Below, piece by piece: positions 1-12,581 of a DNA stretch of 64,000 nt; the first letter of the stretch is position 1, and each line of letters starts with the position of its first letter. A program made the translations under genes and the position numbers. The DNA is taken from assembly GCA_942486035.1 (NCBI GenBank), contig CALNXK010000008.1:2594501-2658500 (forward strand), in the 5' to 3' direction. The notes under the pieces were generated by a model, which searched no databases, had not been told where the DNA came from, and saw only the letters and a program-made list of their open reading frames with translations. The DNA comes from Porites lobata. Lineage: Eukaryota > Cnidaria > Anthozoa > Scleractinia > Poritidae.

Positions 1-2077
1 GTCCTGAAAAAAATCATGAATTGTAAACTAAAGCCTCACTCTTAACGTTTCTACTAAAAAATTGGAGGGCGTTACGTGTAGCTACATACGCTAGTACCAC
101 TTTTTAAAATTTTCTATACATTTGTCTGTGAAAAATATCTCTTCCTGCCGACTAAAATTTCCCGGGAAAAATTGCAGACAAATATATGGAAATCTAAAGC
201 AAGCGTCTGGAGGAATTTAAGCACAGTTACCGCTCCCAAAATTTGTTAGTAAAATCCTCTGCTGTGTAGCTTTAGTTTACATTTCACATTTTTCTCAGAA
301 CAGCCGTTTTACGGAAATTATTCGACATTAGATTCTTATACAAACACTGTAATTTCTCACGCGGTTGCCTTCTCGTCAAGATGGCTTCCAGAACCGTGAC
401 AAGGTCTATTATAAAAGGTCCTGTTGGTGATCATTTTATTGATTCTCAGAACATTTTTTGACGTGAGGAGAAAGTTGATGTTGGTCGCTCTTGGGACCTC
501 CAAGTGTTAAGGGCTGATGGTAAAAATCAGAATTATTAACGGCGCTATCCTTTCTGTTTACAGTTGGCACATATTGCTCAAGATTCGTCTTAACACGTGA
601 GCGACCAACGGAATTCAACGCCGAGCAAACCTCAGGGTTCGATGTTCCGTTCAGAGCTAAAATGTTCATCACCAGAAATGAAGAGGATAGAATTTATTTA
701 TGAAATGCCGACGATAAGGGATCTCTGTAGTGAGGTTCTCTTAGCTAAGTCTCCCTTCAGGAGATTGAAGACTTCATTGAATAAGCAACAAGAATAAAAG
801 ATAAATTTGTAGATAGTGAAGGTCTGACACGTTCTGTGGGCTAGTTTCTAGTGCAGTTACCTGCAGTACAAACCACGTTAAACGTGAGGTTCAAAGATTG
901 CACTTGTGTTCCTTCAAAGAAGTGATTTTTAATTTGAACTCTTTGTACTCATACCAATGATCTTTTCCAATAACATATTTCTCTCCACTCCACTGTAAGA
1001 TCCGAATATCTTGATCATTGTATAGAAGGTCTCAAAATAAAAGAATATATCAAAACGAATGTAAGAAAATACTTGTTTAGATCGTGTGGCAGATGCTAGA
1101 GGGGAAAGGAGAAATTCGCGTACACGCGATTAATTTTGTCTCCCTCTTTACTCTATGACGCCTGCAATGCGGAGTAATGCTCATCTGTTATGAACTGAAT
1201 TAGAAAAAAAGTGAAAATTGTTTCCCAAGAGTGCAGTTTTAATTATTATTTTTGTCTAAGTTACAATAAACTCCTGAGAGGTGTCCTCCTCACAGCGAGG
1301 TCTAAATAGGAATGTTTCGTAATTGAGAGCAAATTTCAAGAGTAAGTAGAGAAATCAGCCTCCTTGTACTTCTGCAATTTTTAATGACTGTCCTCTATTT
1401 ATTTTTTTCGTCATGGTATCTCCTCTTCTATCTGTTGCTCTAACTAATAAATATTCTTCAATTAAAATTTCTCATTTTTTGTATTCTCCGTTCCTACACA
1501 TAATCTGACGCAACGATCCACGAGTCATTTGACATGTTCTGCCCATGTATCATGCCTCGAATGAAAACCTTAAAAATAACCTTCTGCAGAACACTAAAAA
1601 TCGACACTACATGAAAGTCCTGTTGACAAGGTTTCGTTTATGATTACAGCACAGAAGAGGTAGTTCAGTTCACAGTCTCGACAATAGGGAGATGGGGTTG
1701 TTTGGTCCCATCTTAAACAGATGTAAGTAAAGCTCTGCTTATTATCTTCATATGGTACACAAAGTAGGTCATAACTTGCCAAGTCCCTGAGCGGCGTCTT
1801 TCCAGGCCTTGTAGGTCAATGCATTTCGGTGACATATCCTCGGACCACGTGACCAGAAACGCATATGCCGCGCGGAATAATGAGGCCTGGGGACCAGGCA
1901 AGGTCATCACCATCAAGGTCGTCATGATTCAGGATACAAAACTTCAGCCCTTGATGACTAATGCGACTACATCCTGCGGTAAACCCATTTGCTCATTGTC
2001 CTTTGGAGAGATGAGTATGGCTTCTGCTGGCGAGGAAACTGGCTGGTTTTTTGGGTCACTCCACATCTTGTTCGTCG
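1..2077. other. 3' flank of RAB3GAP2, no gene recognised
   Basis: I see no convincing coding sequence here. Open frames are short and resemble no family I know. The part next to 2077 should hold the 3' untranslated region of the minus-strand RAB3GAP2 gene. The rest is AT-rich intergenic sequence without a clear repeat. Confidence 0.5.
1398..1403 (-). promoter_or_regulatory. Candidate polyadenylation signal AATAAA
   Basis: On the minus strand this reads AATAAA and is the first canonical signal I found after the RAB3GAP2 stop codon, about 675 bp downstream. Such hexamers are common by chance in AT-rich DNA, so this is only a candidate. Confidence 0.25.
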
Positions 2078-2221
2078 CTAGAGAAGAAATTTGATAGATT
2101 CTGCCAGTCCTGAGGTGAGAGGATAGTCTGGTGATTCTTCTGGTGTCACATTGATGACAACACGCAAAAGATCCACTGTATGAGAAAGAGGCACCGTGCG
2201 ACAGACAAGCTTGGACGGGTC
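2078..2221 (-). CDS. RAB3GAP2: RAB3GAP2 last coding exon and stop
   Basis: The exon follows the acceptor TTTCCAG and reads DPSKLVCRTVPLSHTVDLL and onward for 47 codons to TAG at 2080-2078. It matches the vertebrate C-terminus in layout (DPQDL, then VP, then a Leu/Val-rich helix and a short acidic tail). The preceding exon (3651-3812) carries VGQRLAHVILNA and ends with a Trp-Ile-Lys motif in the right place. Confidence 0.85.
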   Translation of the reverse strand, partial: DPSKLVCRTVPLSHTVDLLRVVINVTPEESPDYPLTSGLAESIKFLL

Positions 2222-5200
2222 CTGGAAACAGCAAAATAAAAGGTAACGGGTCAAACAGCTTACTGACGGATTATTAACCTGCGTGGCAGCCGGTGGTGGT
2301 GGTGGGGGGTGGTCAGGAGCCCATAACTCGAAGAGAGCAACTCCCTTACTAGACCTATGTCACGACGTTTTACGGACCAGTTTATTTTTAGACACATTTT
2401 AGGGCCCTTCATCCCGCGAAAATAGAATCTCCACCATGTCTATAAGCGCATTCGAAGTATACGATATCAAAAAGGAAAACTAAACGTTATTAAAAGGAAA
2501 AAAATATCATTTTTAGGTCTGCAGCTTTTGCTGACTGGTTTGTGGAATTCAAAAGATATTCAAATCGGCGCCAAACCCGTTCTAAAAATAAACTGGTCCG
2601 TGAAAATGCTGTGACACGAGAGCATGGAAGTTGCTCGCTCCGGGTTATGGGCTCCTGGGTGGTAGAGTTCCGCTTTCTTCTTCAATCGCGTTCTTAAATT
2701 CCCCTTACCTTTCGAAAGCCTCTTATGCATGATGATGTATAATGAGTTCAAACGTGCATCCAGTGCAGACACAGTGATTTTTTATGCAAGATTAAGAACA
2801 TACAGTGGGGTAGAACTACGATCAAGTCATTCTCCACCTACATGTTGATCCTACAGCAGTAGTATATTAGGGACATTAACCAACGACGATGACGACAGTA
2901 GTGAAAACGTCGCTAAAAAATAATAATTTGTGAGCTTTCAAACTTTATCGCGTCTATTTGAACCCACTTATCTTGTCAAATCCTGGAGTTGAATTCTTGA
3001 GGACTTTACCAAGGTTCAAAAAGAGAGGAGATATGTATATGAAATATAGTCGTATGTTCACGTCCTTCATAAATCACCGCATTAGGAGGTTTCACGTTTA
3101 ATGTCGTGCAGTGGAAATCGGATGAAAAACTGCTCAAAAAAAAAAAAAATTTCTGCACGTGCATTTTGTTTGAGAAGAAATATCAAACGTCGGATAACGC
3201 TATCCACTGGATAAATCACCTCGATCCAGCGGATAACGTAATTGATTTCCGTCGTATTTTTAGCCGCTCGATAGTTTTATCCGGTGGATAAACACTGCGT
3301 CTCATGATTGATATATTACACCCAATATAGTCGCAATTTCATTTCCTTCATAAATCACCGCATTAGGATTTCAGTGTATTTATCCGTGGACGTCAAACTG
3401 AAATTTAAAAAAAAACGTTTGAACAACCAGGGCCTGTTGTTTTGCTCATAAAACCCATTGTTTTTTGACGTTGCCGTTGTTGCCGTCGTGGTGGTTGCTT
3501 AAGCTTTTAATTTTCGTACTTAAAGACGGACGTTTCAATTATCAGCTGTTTGCTCTTTCCTCTGATAAACATACTCGGAAGATATCTGACTTGTATGTAG
3601 CGTTGGAGAATTAACCACAAATAATAACAAAACATATCACTCCACATTACTTGTGATTTGATCCAGCTGCTGATCTGTGTCGGCAGGCGAGACAGGCGAC
3701 CTGCGCGCTCGCTGGACTCAGAGGCGTTCAGGATTACATGTGCTAACCGCTGTCCCACAATTCTCAAAAGCTGCGAGCTCAAAGACCGCTGATCGTGGAC
3801 AGAAAACATGCTCTGTAGGTGAGAAGAAAATAAAGAAGCAATTTGTAACCAGTGAATGCTGACGTTACCTTATACAAGGAAGCACAGACATTTTAATTAC
3901 CTCTCTTGCGAGCTCATCAAAACCAGCTGAGTACAACTCACGGACAAAATGACGTTTCAAGGGGTCACTGTCCATCCCAAACTGCTCTGCAAGCTTATAA
4001 ACTACCGCTGGCCAGTCATTATTGGAGACACCTGCCTTCATTCTTGAAGTGTCATTATCACTATCCTCTCGTCTGAGCACTGGGTGGGGAGACTGGGTTG
4101 ACAGAGAACTTACCGCGAAGGTCAGGGACCGAGTAAGGAACTATAAAAAAGAAGTACATCGTTTCAAAGGCCGCGCTTGACTTTAAATTTTCTAAACAGA
4201 AGTGTAAGGAAAATATTTCTTGTTTTCAAAGATGGTTTACCTTTTCTCTTGATTCAGTAATAGCTTTGTCGACGTCCTCGGCTGAAGATAGAGGTCGAAA
4301 AGTGCTTAGATCACGCATAAAGGATTCTTTGCTCTGCAAAAGCAACACAAGCAACAAATTAAATACCGTAAAATTCCGAAAATAAGCCCCGGGGCTTATA
4401 TTTTTCAAAGGCCCTTTTTGAGGGGCTTATTTTTTATAGCTGGAAGTAAATTTACCGTGTTTGCTTTGTTTTACTTTGTATTTGAGGGCAATTTCCCAGT
4501 ACAAGCCCCCGGGGGGGCTTATATTTGGAGGGGCGATTTAACTGAGGGTTTTTTGCGTTACGAGTTTGGGGGGCTTATATTTGGAGGGGCTTATACATGG
4601 AGGGGATTGTTTTCGGAATTTTACGGTAAACCAACGCTTAACCCTCTACCGTAAAACCCTTCTTATGGAACCTATAATTATAATCATCCAATTTAGCCTC
4701 ACCAAACAAACAATTTCCGCTCAGATGCTAACAAATCATAGCGCATAAGCTTGGGTACCTTTATCACATGATCAAGGTTTGTTACGCGATCACAGCTGAG
4801 TTAAACGACAAAATGACCAAGAACAAAACTTATTCTCTCTTGAGGTTTGGTACCTGACATTGGATTTCTAATAATGGCTTTTTTTTCTCCTTTTAGATTG
4901 TTGTCTGTCCTTGGCATAACCATCAGAACGAGTGCATACGATCGGAATCTTTCAGGTTCCGACGTGGAATAAGAGGGTTTGTTTCGGACTCTGAGGGGTA
5001 ACGTTTCGTTAAGTATGAGTGATGCGTTTAACAGGGTCAGGAAACATTATGTTTCGATGTTTACCGTGGTATTGAAAAGAGAGAGTGGTTTAACACTTTT
5101 CATTTCCTGACCCATGATTATCCACAAAACAGTGACCAACTTTGCGTGGAGCGCAACCAACGGTGCATTACTTCTTGACTGCTCCTGAGCCTCCTCTATA

Positions 5201-8200
5201 ATGGACCTGACATTCCTGAAAATCAAAGAAAATCAGTATTGACCGTCTCGCTTCACGAGTCATTATAGTTAAGCTGACAATCACCGCGGAAAGTACCCAA
5301 CGATATATATACGTAGCCGTTACGACACCTGAGGGAGGTTATCCTTATATTACGATGCCTCCTTACAGATAACCCACCCAGCCCAGGAAAGGCTGGCCAC
5401 ACCCCCGGGGTTTATGTCCCCTGCTCTTTTCGAACAGTGTTGTGGGTTCTTTTACGTCCAACAAGAACCAGATAAGGGAAAATGCTGTGAGAGGGGACCT
5501 ACGGTTTTCGTCCTTATCCCAAAGTACTAGAAAGTCTAACCGTTTGCAGGTATCATTACAAAGGCTGCACTTTCTTCTCAGTTGTTTAAAGGACCCTGAG
5601 TGTTGGTCCGGCCGGGGTTTGAACCCGCGACCTTCCGCTCTCTCCCAACTGAGCTGACCAAGAGGTTCGTCAAGATACTGGGAACTTTCCACCTACGTTT
5701 CTCCCGCGTGCCAGAAATCCTCCGTTTCCGGTGAAATAATCTCAGAATCATTCCAATCAATCTATCATTGTAGAACAAAAGAAGGCATTTTAACCATAAC
5801 AGGAAAGCAAAGGAATAAAAAAGTTAAAAAGACCAAGCAAAACCTTTTGTGTATCAAAGCCACCAAATATTTGTAAGTGTTATTCTTTGCTAAGACGCGA
5901 TTTTATCTTTTCTTATGCAAGGCATTGAATTTGTTTTTTATTCCTGTATTTTCTATCATAGGGTTTCCTGTTTAAGCTGGTTCAAATCCTGTGAAGATCC
6001 TGAAAAGAACGCTAGACTACTTGAGCCTTGACACAGCTGTATGGAAATGGGACGTTGTACAACCACGTCGAACCGTTAACCCCCACCCACCACCCCGACT
6101 CTCTTATGCAGCTACGACCAAATTTAGACATCTACGCGCTGAGAAACAACTTTGAGCAAAATAATCAGTTTCGGGAAAAAGAAATATCGGACTAATATCC
6201 TACGAACCGACTCGCGCAAACTACCCAAAAACCATTAAATCATAAGCAAGAGATAGAAAGTTTACCTTGATTATCAGTTCCAGAAGCTGTATGGTGGCCT
6301 TCATGAACTGCTCCAGAGCACCATAACTTAAATCTACAGTCTACAAGAGATGGCGTTTAAAGATTTAACAAACGAGATGGTCAAGAAGTCCGTTCGATAT
6401 ATGAGTGCTTATCTGTGGAACAATTTAGATAATGATACGAGAAAAATTACCTGTTTAGAAAATCTTTAACACTCTGTTAAAAATTGCTTTCTGGATTTTA
6501 TGCATTGTAAAGTACTATTGGTAGTTTTTAATCCCTTTTTAGCTTTTATATTTTTAGTTCTTAATTATGTAAATAGTTTTTATTACTTTTTAATTTTTCA
6601 CAAGACCACATCAGCGTTGCTATAATCTTACCGTGTACAAATAAATGCCGTTTACTTACTTACTTACTAACGATTCTTCGGAAACGTTCACACGGCATTG
6701 GACGTTTTTTCGGCAAGTTGAAAATTCGTGCGTTTAGGTGTTCCATCCACACGGAACCACCTTAACCGTACGAAAATATAGACGTTCAAGGTTCGTGTAA
6801 ACAGAGCAGAAATATTGAACCGTCCCGTGTGGAAGTGTCCGGTCAAATTTGTTAGCCGAAAATTTGTTCGATGCCGTGTGAACGAATCCTTATGCCCCGT
6901 TTAGACGCCGAACTTTTCATGAGCCGAACCTAATTCGAATTAAGGCCGACCCAAACTATTTAAACCGACTGAATTGATTCAGACGCCGATCTTAATTCCA
7001 GCCGAACTACGTTCAAAAGGAGAAAATGTTGGTCAAAATGCTTGCAAAATCCGTTATTATAATTTATGCATTAGGTTCGGTACCTGAAAAGTTCGGCGTC
7101 TGAATCAAAGCCGTTCTTAAGTCAGAATTCTCGGCTGGGCTAGGCGTGAAGAACGGCTGAGTCGTCTGAATTGAAATAGGCATTCCTAATTGACTCAGAC
7201 GCGAAACTTTTTATGTACTTAATTAAAAGATCGGCGTCTGAACCGGGCCTTAGTTGCAGTCCAGTGGCATGGTAATTCAATCTCTCACAAACTGTGTGTG
7301 TGAATAAACCATTGTTTTTAATCAATAAGTAGAATATCAAGTAACAGACGTGTTCAACAGATATTTGTAGTAAGGATACTAACCTTTCGACAGAGTCGAT
7401 CTTTCGGTGCTTTGCCAACCTGAGCAGATCAAAACACACCATATAAATAACAAAACAATCAATGCTGTTTTTCTTTGAAAACCTGTCGATGTTTTCATCG
7501 ATCTTTACCCGTGATTCTTGTCCCTCTTTTAAGTTAGTCAGCAACGCGGGTCGAGTTTTCATTAGCATTGCAAACATTTCCGAAAATTTTGAGGAAAATG
7601 CTCTAAGGATCTACGACTTTTCCGTTGCTCTTGCAAAGTTTCCCGAAGACCTGCGACTTACTTTACGTGGAGAATACAGGCTCAAATGGTAACCAGCGGG
7701 AACTGGGATTTACGTAAAACTAACTCGCCACCAGTCTCCACGTAGCTCAACACCAAGAACGTCCTATCGTTTCCAGGGAGGTCATGGGTTCTATTCTCGA
7801 CGGATTCTACAGACGTTCTTGGTTTAACTCCGAAACTTGAGCAAATAAGGTTTTTTGTCTTGTTTCCAAATATTCATTGCAGCTCTATTCTACGTTACTA
7901 TATTTTGCTGATTATTAATCAACAAACCTTTTCCATCAACATCACAGTGGCTGACACCTTTTCTTTAAAATATCGTTTCCATAACGTGATGGCAAGACCT
8001 AAAGAAGCCATAACAAAGTCATGAAGAATACAACAAATCGTCTATTAAGGCCCCCTTCGCTCTAAGCCTTCTTCCAACCCTTCCCACCTCTTCTTCTCAA
8101 ATGATAGACTGCATTAATTAATCAGGATTTTAACATTTCATGAGCACTGATCCGGGGGGGGCTTAATAGAGGATTTACGGTATGTAATAATAGACAGAAG

Positions 8201-11200
8201 CAATGAAAAAGTGAATAATTTCAACAAACCATGCTGAAGAACAGAGCAGTGTATACAGCTTAGGTGTTCCAGTGCAAGAAATAACTTTCCAGTCTCCTGA
8301 AATTGAAAATGGAGTAGACAGTAATATGCATTTGATTTAGCAAATAATGCTGGAAGTTACAAAGAAAAGTGTTATTTGCAACAACTACATGTAAAGACAG
8401 AGAAAATTTGCCTTAGCCAGTGAGATTTCAATGCAAAAACTGACATGATTGATTGGTGTCAAACGCGAGAAAAATCTTGTACCTGATATATGAACGCGCG
8501 AAAACAAGAAAACGACGCTATTTTCGAAAAGAATGCAAATGTTGCTGGTCGCGGGAAAAATGTGTTACGCGTGACAGGCCCTAAAAAAGGCTTTAACTGC
8601 TAGATGGCTATTTTACGTCACAACCCTTCGACCAATCAGCCGCTTTTAAGCCCTGTCGTTACGCGTGCCTAACGCCATAATAAAAGTATTCTGCGTGTAG
8701 GCCAAGTTATCTTTGGCTGTTTCTAACAGTAAGTTGGTCATGGAGAACATGGCGCTAAATTATTAAACATACTTCTTTGTTGGATTGCCAGTATGACAAA
8801 CATTCCATAACACAGTGACTCCACAGTACATCATGATTTAGACTATTTGCAAACCTTAGTCGAAGTTCATCAAGACCTGAAACACATAAAATCTTGTTCA
8901 GAAAATTAATGCTTAACTTAAACACTTTGTTTGGGTAGGATGCTAGCTTATTACGAGAAAGTGTTTAAAGTTTCCTAATAGAACCATAAGGTGAGTCGTA
9001 AAGTAACTCCTCTTCTGCCAACGTGTGGGATCCAATTTGTTTGATTAAACACCGCGCTGTTAATTATATTTTTTGCGTTTCCTATAGGAGACATCACCGT
9101 TTACAAACATTGTTTGTGTTATTCAAATTTGTAACAAGTGAAAGAAAAGAATCTTTTGATACAAGAACTACTGCGCTTCTGGTTGGCACATTGATATCAA
9201 TAGGTGACGTCAGCATGAGTTGCGGGCGGAGTTAAGTTACAAAGTCTCAGTTTTTTGCTGAGATAGAATCGTAGTTGTCTGGATAGTGTAGATTACAAAG
9301 TTGTACTGAGTTTTTTTTTTTCACAAATTCTTTGACAATACTGATTGGATTCAGCGCTTAATCGAGTAAATACGGTAAGGCAAAATGCGAGGATTGTAAA
9401 CACATTAAAAAGGGCAACGCGTCAACGTAAAACAAAGAAACAAACAAACCTTCCAGCTCGGTGTTAGTCTGAGGTTCGGGCTCCATCTCGGGACGATCGT
9501 CGTCTCCAGTCTCGCTCTGCAGTTCTTCCTCCGTCTTCCGAGCTGCGCATGCGCGCACTGGTCCCAGATTTCTGGCTGGTATCTCGTACTGTATGAGGTA
9601 TCTTGATAGCACTTTAGAAGCTGCACCATAACCAGAACTTAGGAAACCTATGAAGGGAGAGTTGATAGTCAACTACTGAATAAGGTTGACAGTTATACAT
9701 TTACAAATGGAGATCTTTAGATTCGAGCTCCAGGACTTAAAGTTTTTCTTTTCGCGTATTTTAAAAAAAAAAACTCTCCGGAAAGCTTTATTTTATTCAT
9801 TTCTTTTCACCAGAAAAATTAAAACGGTTATTTCTATTGAAGGAGGTTAAGCCCTCTCCTGATCTGCGAAAAGTGATAAAGCTTCTAACACTGGATAACG
9901 TGTTTCCGTCACTACGACATTTTGGCTAAGAACCGTACTAGAATCACTTTTCCCACCAAAATAAAGCTGGGTTCACGCGCGTGCATCACTTAATGTTGAG
10001 AAAATATCGTTCTCGTAGTCGTAGAATCTGAAGGTCTCTAATATCAGTAAGAAGACGAACTCTTGACCACGCTTTATTTCGTTCAAGTTGAATCTCAGCT
10101 TCTGTACTTTTTGTCAGTAAGACAGACAAAACTGCAGGCGACTCTTAACCACCCTACAACGCAGAGGTGGTGAAGTACCTGGTTAATACAGCAAGATGAC
10201 TTTCTTTTCTCAGCATACTCATTTCTCTTTACCCCTGTAGCCCAGGCGTTTGTCAGAAAAGTATTGAGTGACAAATTAAGATCATTTTATAATTCCATTA
10301 ACAGAAGCAAACCTCACCAACTACAGAGACTCTAAGCGACCCATTGTTATCTCCCGCCTGTTTTCCCTTACTGCTTTGCGTTGCTAGGTTACCAATAAAG
10401 CCCGCTAGAGCCTGCAAATCACTCAGCTGACACACTAACAGATTCCACCGTTCAATCTCCACGGAGACGGATATCCAGTCCCCCGCGGCCAGCTCCTCCC
10501 GGTCGGCTTCCTCGATTTCTCCCTGCGATAACAGAACAAAATATCAGTGTTGTTAGATGGCGTGTTATTAGGGATCTTAAGCAACCACGACGGCGGCGAT
10601 GGCAATGACAACGAGAACGTCAAAAGAACAATAGGTCTATGAGGCAAAACAACAATTTTACACATGTATCACGCTTTTTTGCCGTCACTGCACGACTTCG
10701 ACGTGAAAAATGCCTAATTACACGTTTTATGGAGGACGTGAACAAGGGACGACGAATTTTTCTTTCCCTTTCTAAACTTGATTGCGGTCCACAAGAAATC
10801 AACTCCAGGGAAATAGTCCTTCATTTGACTTTTTCAGCGAATTGGAATAAACGCGACAAACTTTGAAAAACACGAATTCAAGTAAACAGTGACGTTTTCG
10901 CTGCCGTCGCCGTCGTCGTCGATTATAGCTCCCTATTGTGACGGGGTTGGGAGAATTGTCGATTGGTGCCGTTATATCTGCTCCACCTAAAATGTTGTGT
11001 CCCATTTTTTAAAATGTTTTAACATGACTATTTTTGCAATAAGACAATTGTGATAAGCAGACGGGGAATAAACCACAATTTTACTTTTGATCAAGTTTAT
11101 CGCCTACACACTAGCAACAAACTTCCCTGTCAACTTTTAAGTACCTTTTTCGTCACTACTGTTAAGTTCTAACCATAACAGTCACTTTTCATCAAATCTT

Positions 11201-12213
11201 GGGTACTCCCTTTAAGGGAAGGATATCATAGAAGAGTTTCACTTTCTCAAAACATAATTGAGTATAATTGGTGATGCACTGAGTCTTGCCAAAAGGTTCT
11301 GAGTTTCACAGTTAAGGACCACTACATACCTCTACCTTCCTAGATGCTGTGCTGATCTCCATGGCAACAGCTCGGCAGACAGCAGCAAAAGATAGCGCTC
11401 TGCTCGTCACGGTGGACTGGGCTAGAGTGTGACGTATATTCTCCCACCATAACGAGACATTATTGTCATGTGACTGGCCTCTTTCACTCGGTAGACCACC
11501 TTATAGATATTCAGAAAAGGAGTATGGGATCAATTTAGGTTCCTGGGAACCTGCCCACCTTCCCCTCCCCTAATTCAACGTTAACATTTGCGTAGTATCA
11601 CAATCGCAAAGAAAACAACCTTTCACGACTTCCACGTTTTTACAAATAAAAGATCAGTTAGCAACATCCGTCGACAATGTTGCAAAGAGCGCCTTAGAAT
11701 TAATAAACTTGCCAAGTATGGAAGTGACACTGAATCAGCGAGCAAAAATAAAGCTCCGCAAAGCTGACAGAGGTTCGCAGACGTTTGTACGGCCAGCGGT
11801 AAGTTTGTGCCTCTTACTATACAAACGGCTGTAAAATTTCGCGACTTTGAGGAGGCAAATCTTCGTTAGTTTTCCACAAATCATTTTCAAAATTGACAAT
11901 TGTACTATTCTCACTGCATACACAATTGGCCCGTGACACAGGAGATAAGAAACTCCATTAAATTCTGTCGTGTTGGGCCTGCGCGCTGGTGGCATGTTGC
12001 ATTACGGCACTTGGTTAGAATGGCTTGGTTTTTGCCTGCCTCTTGGCCAGTTCAACCGAGTTCAGTGGAAGTGACTTCAAAGTTTCGCCCCTCCCACCTC
12101 CCCTAGTGGCGGTTGACGTCACATACCCTCATTATTCGGCATGCCTATTGTCCAGGCAGTCGCGGTTTCGGCTCATAGTTCCCCGTGACGGGACAATGGA
12201 TAAGCGCTGCGAA

Positions 12214-12245
<32 letters not shown>

Positions 12246-12516
12246 CTGACATTGACATTACATCGGAAAGTGCGCAAGCCAGAATTTAAGTAGTAACTTT
12301 TTATCAGTTTGAATTATTATTTTTAAATAGTTTTTATTTTTTTTATCAACTTTTTGATCCTTTTTATAATTGTTATTAGTAGTCTTTAGATAGTCATTTT
12401 ACAACAATTCTCTTTCGTAGACAAGAAAAATGTACATAGGGTATATATTTTAATATTTCATATTCTTGAATCTGTAAATAGTCTATTTTTTTTTAAAATC
12501 TATGAATAAAGTTTTG

Positions 12517-12581
<65 letters not shown>

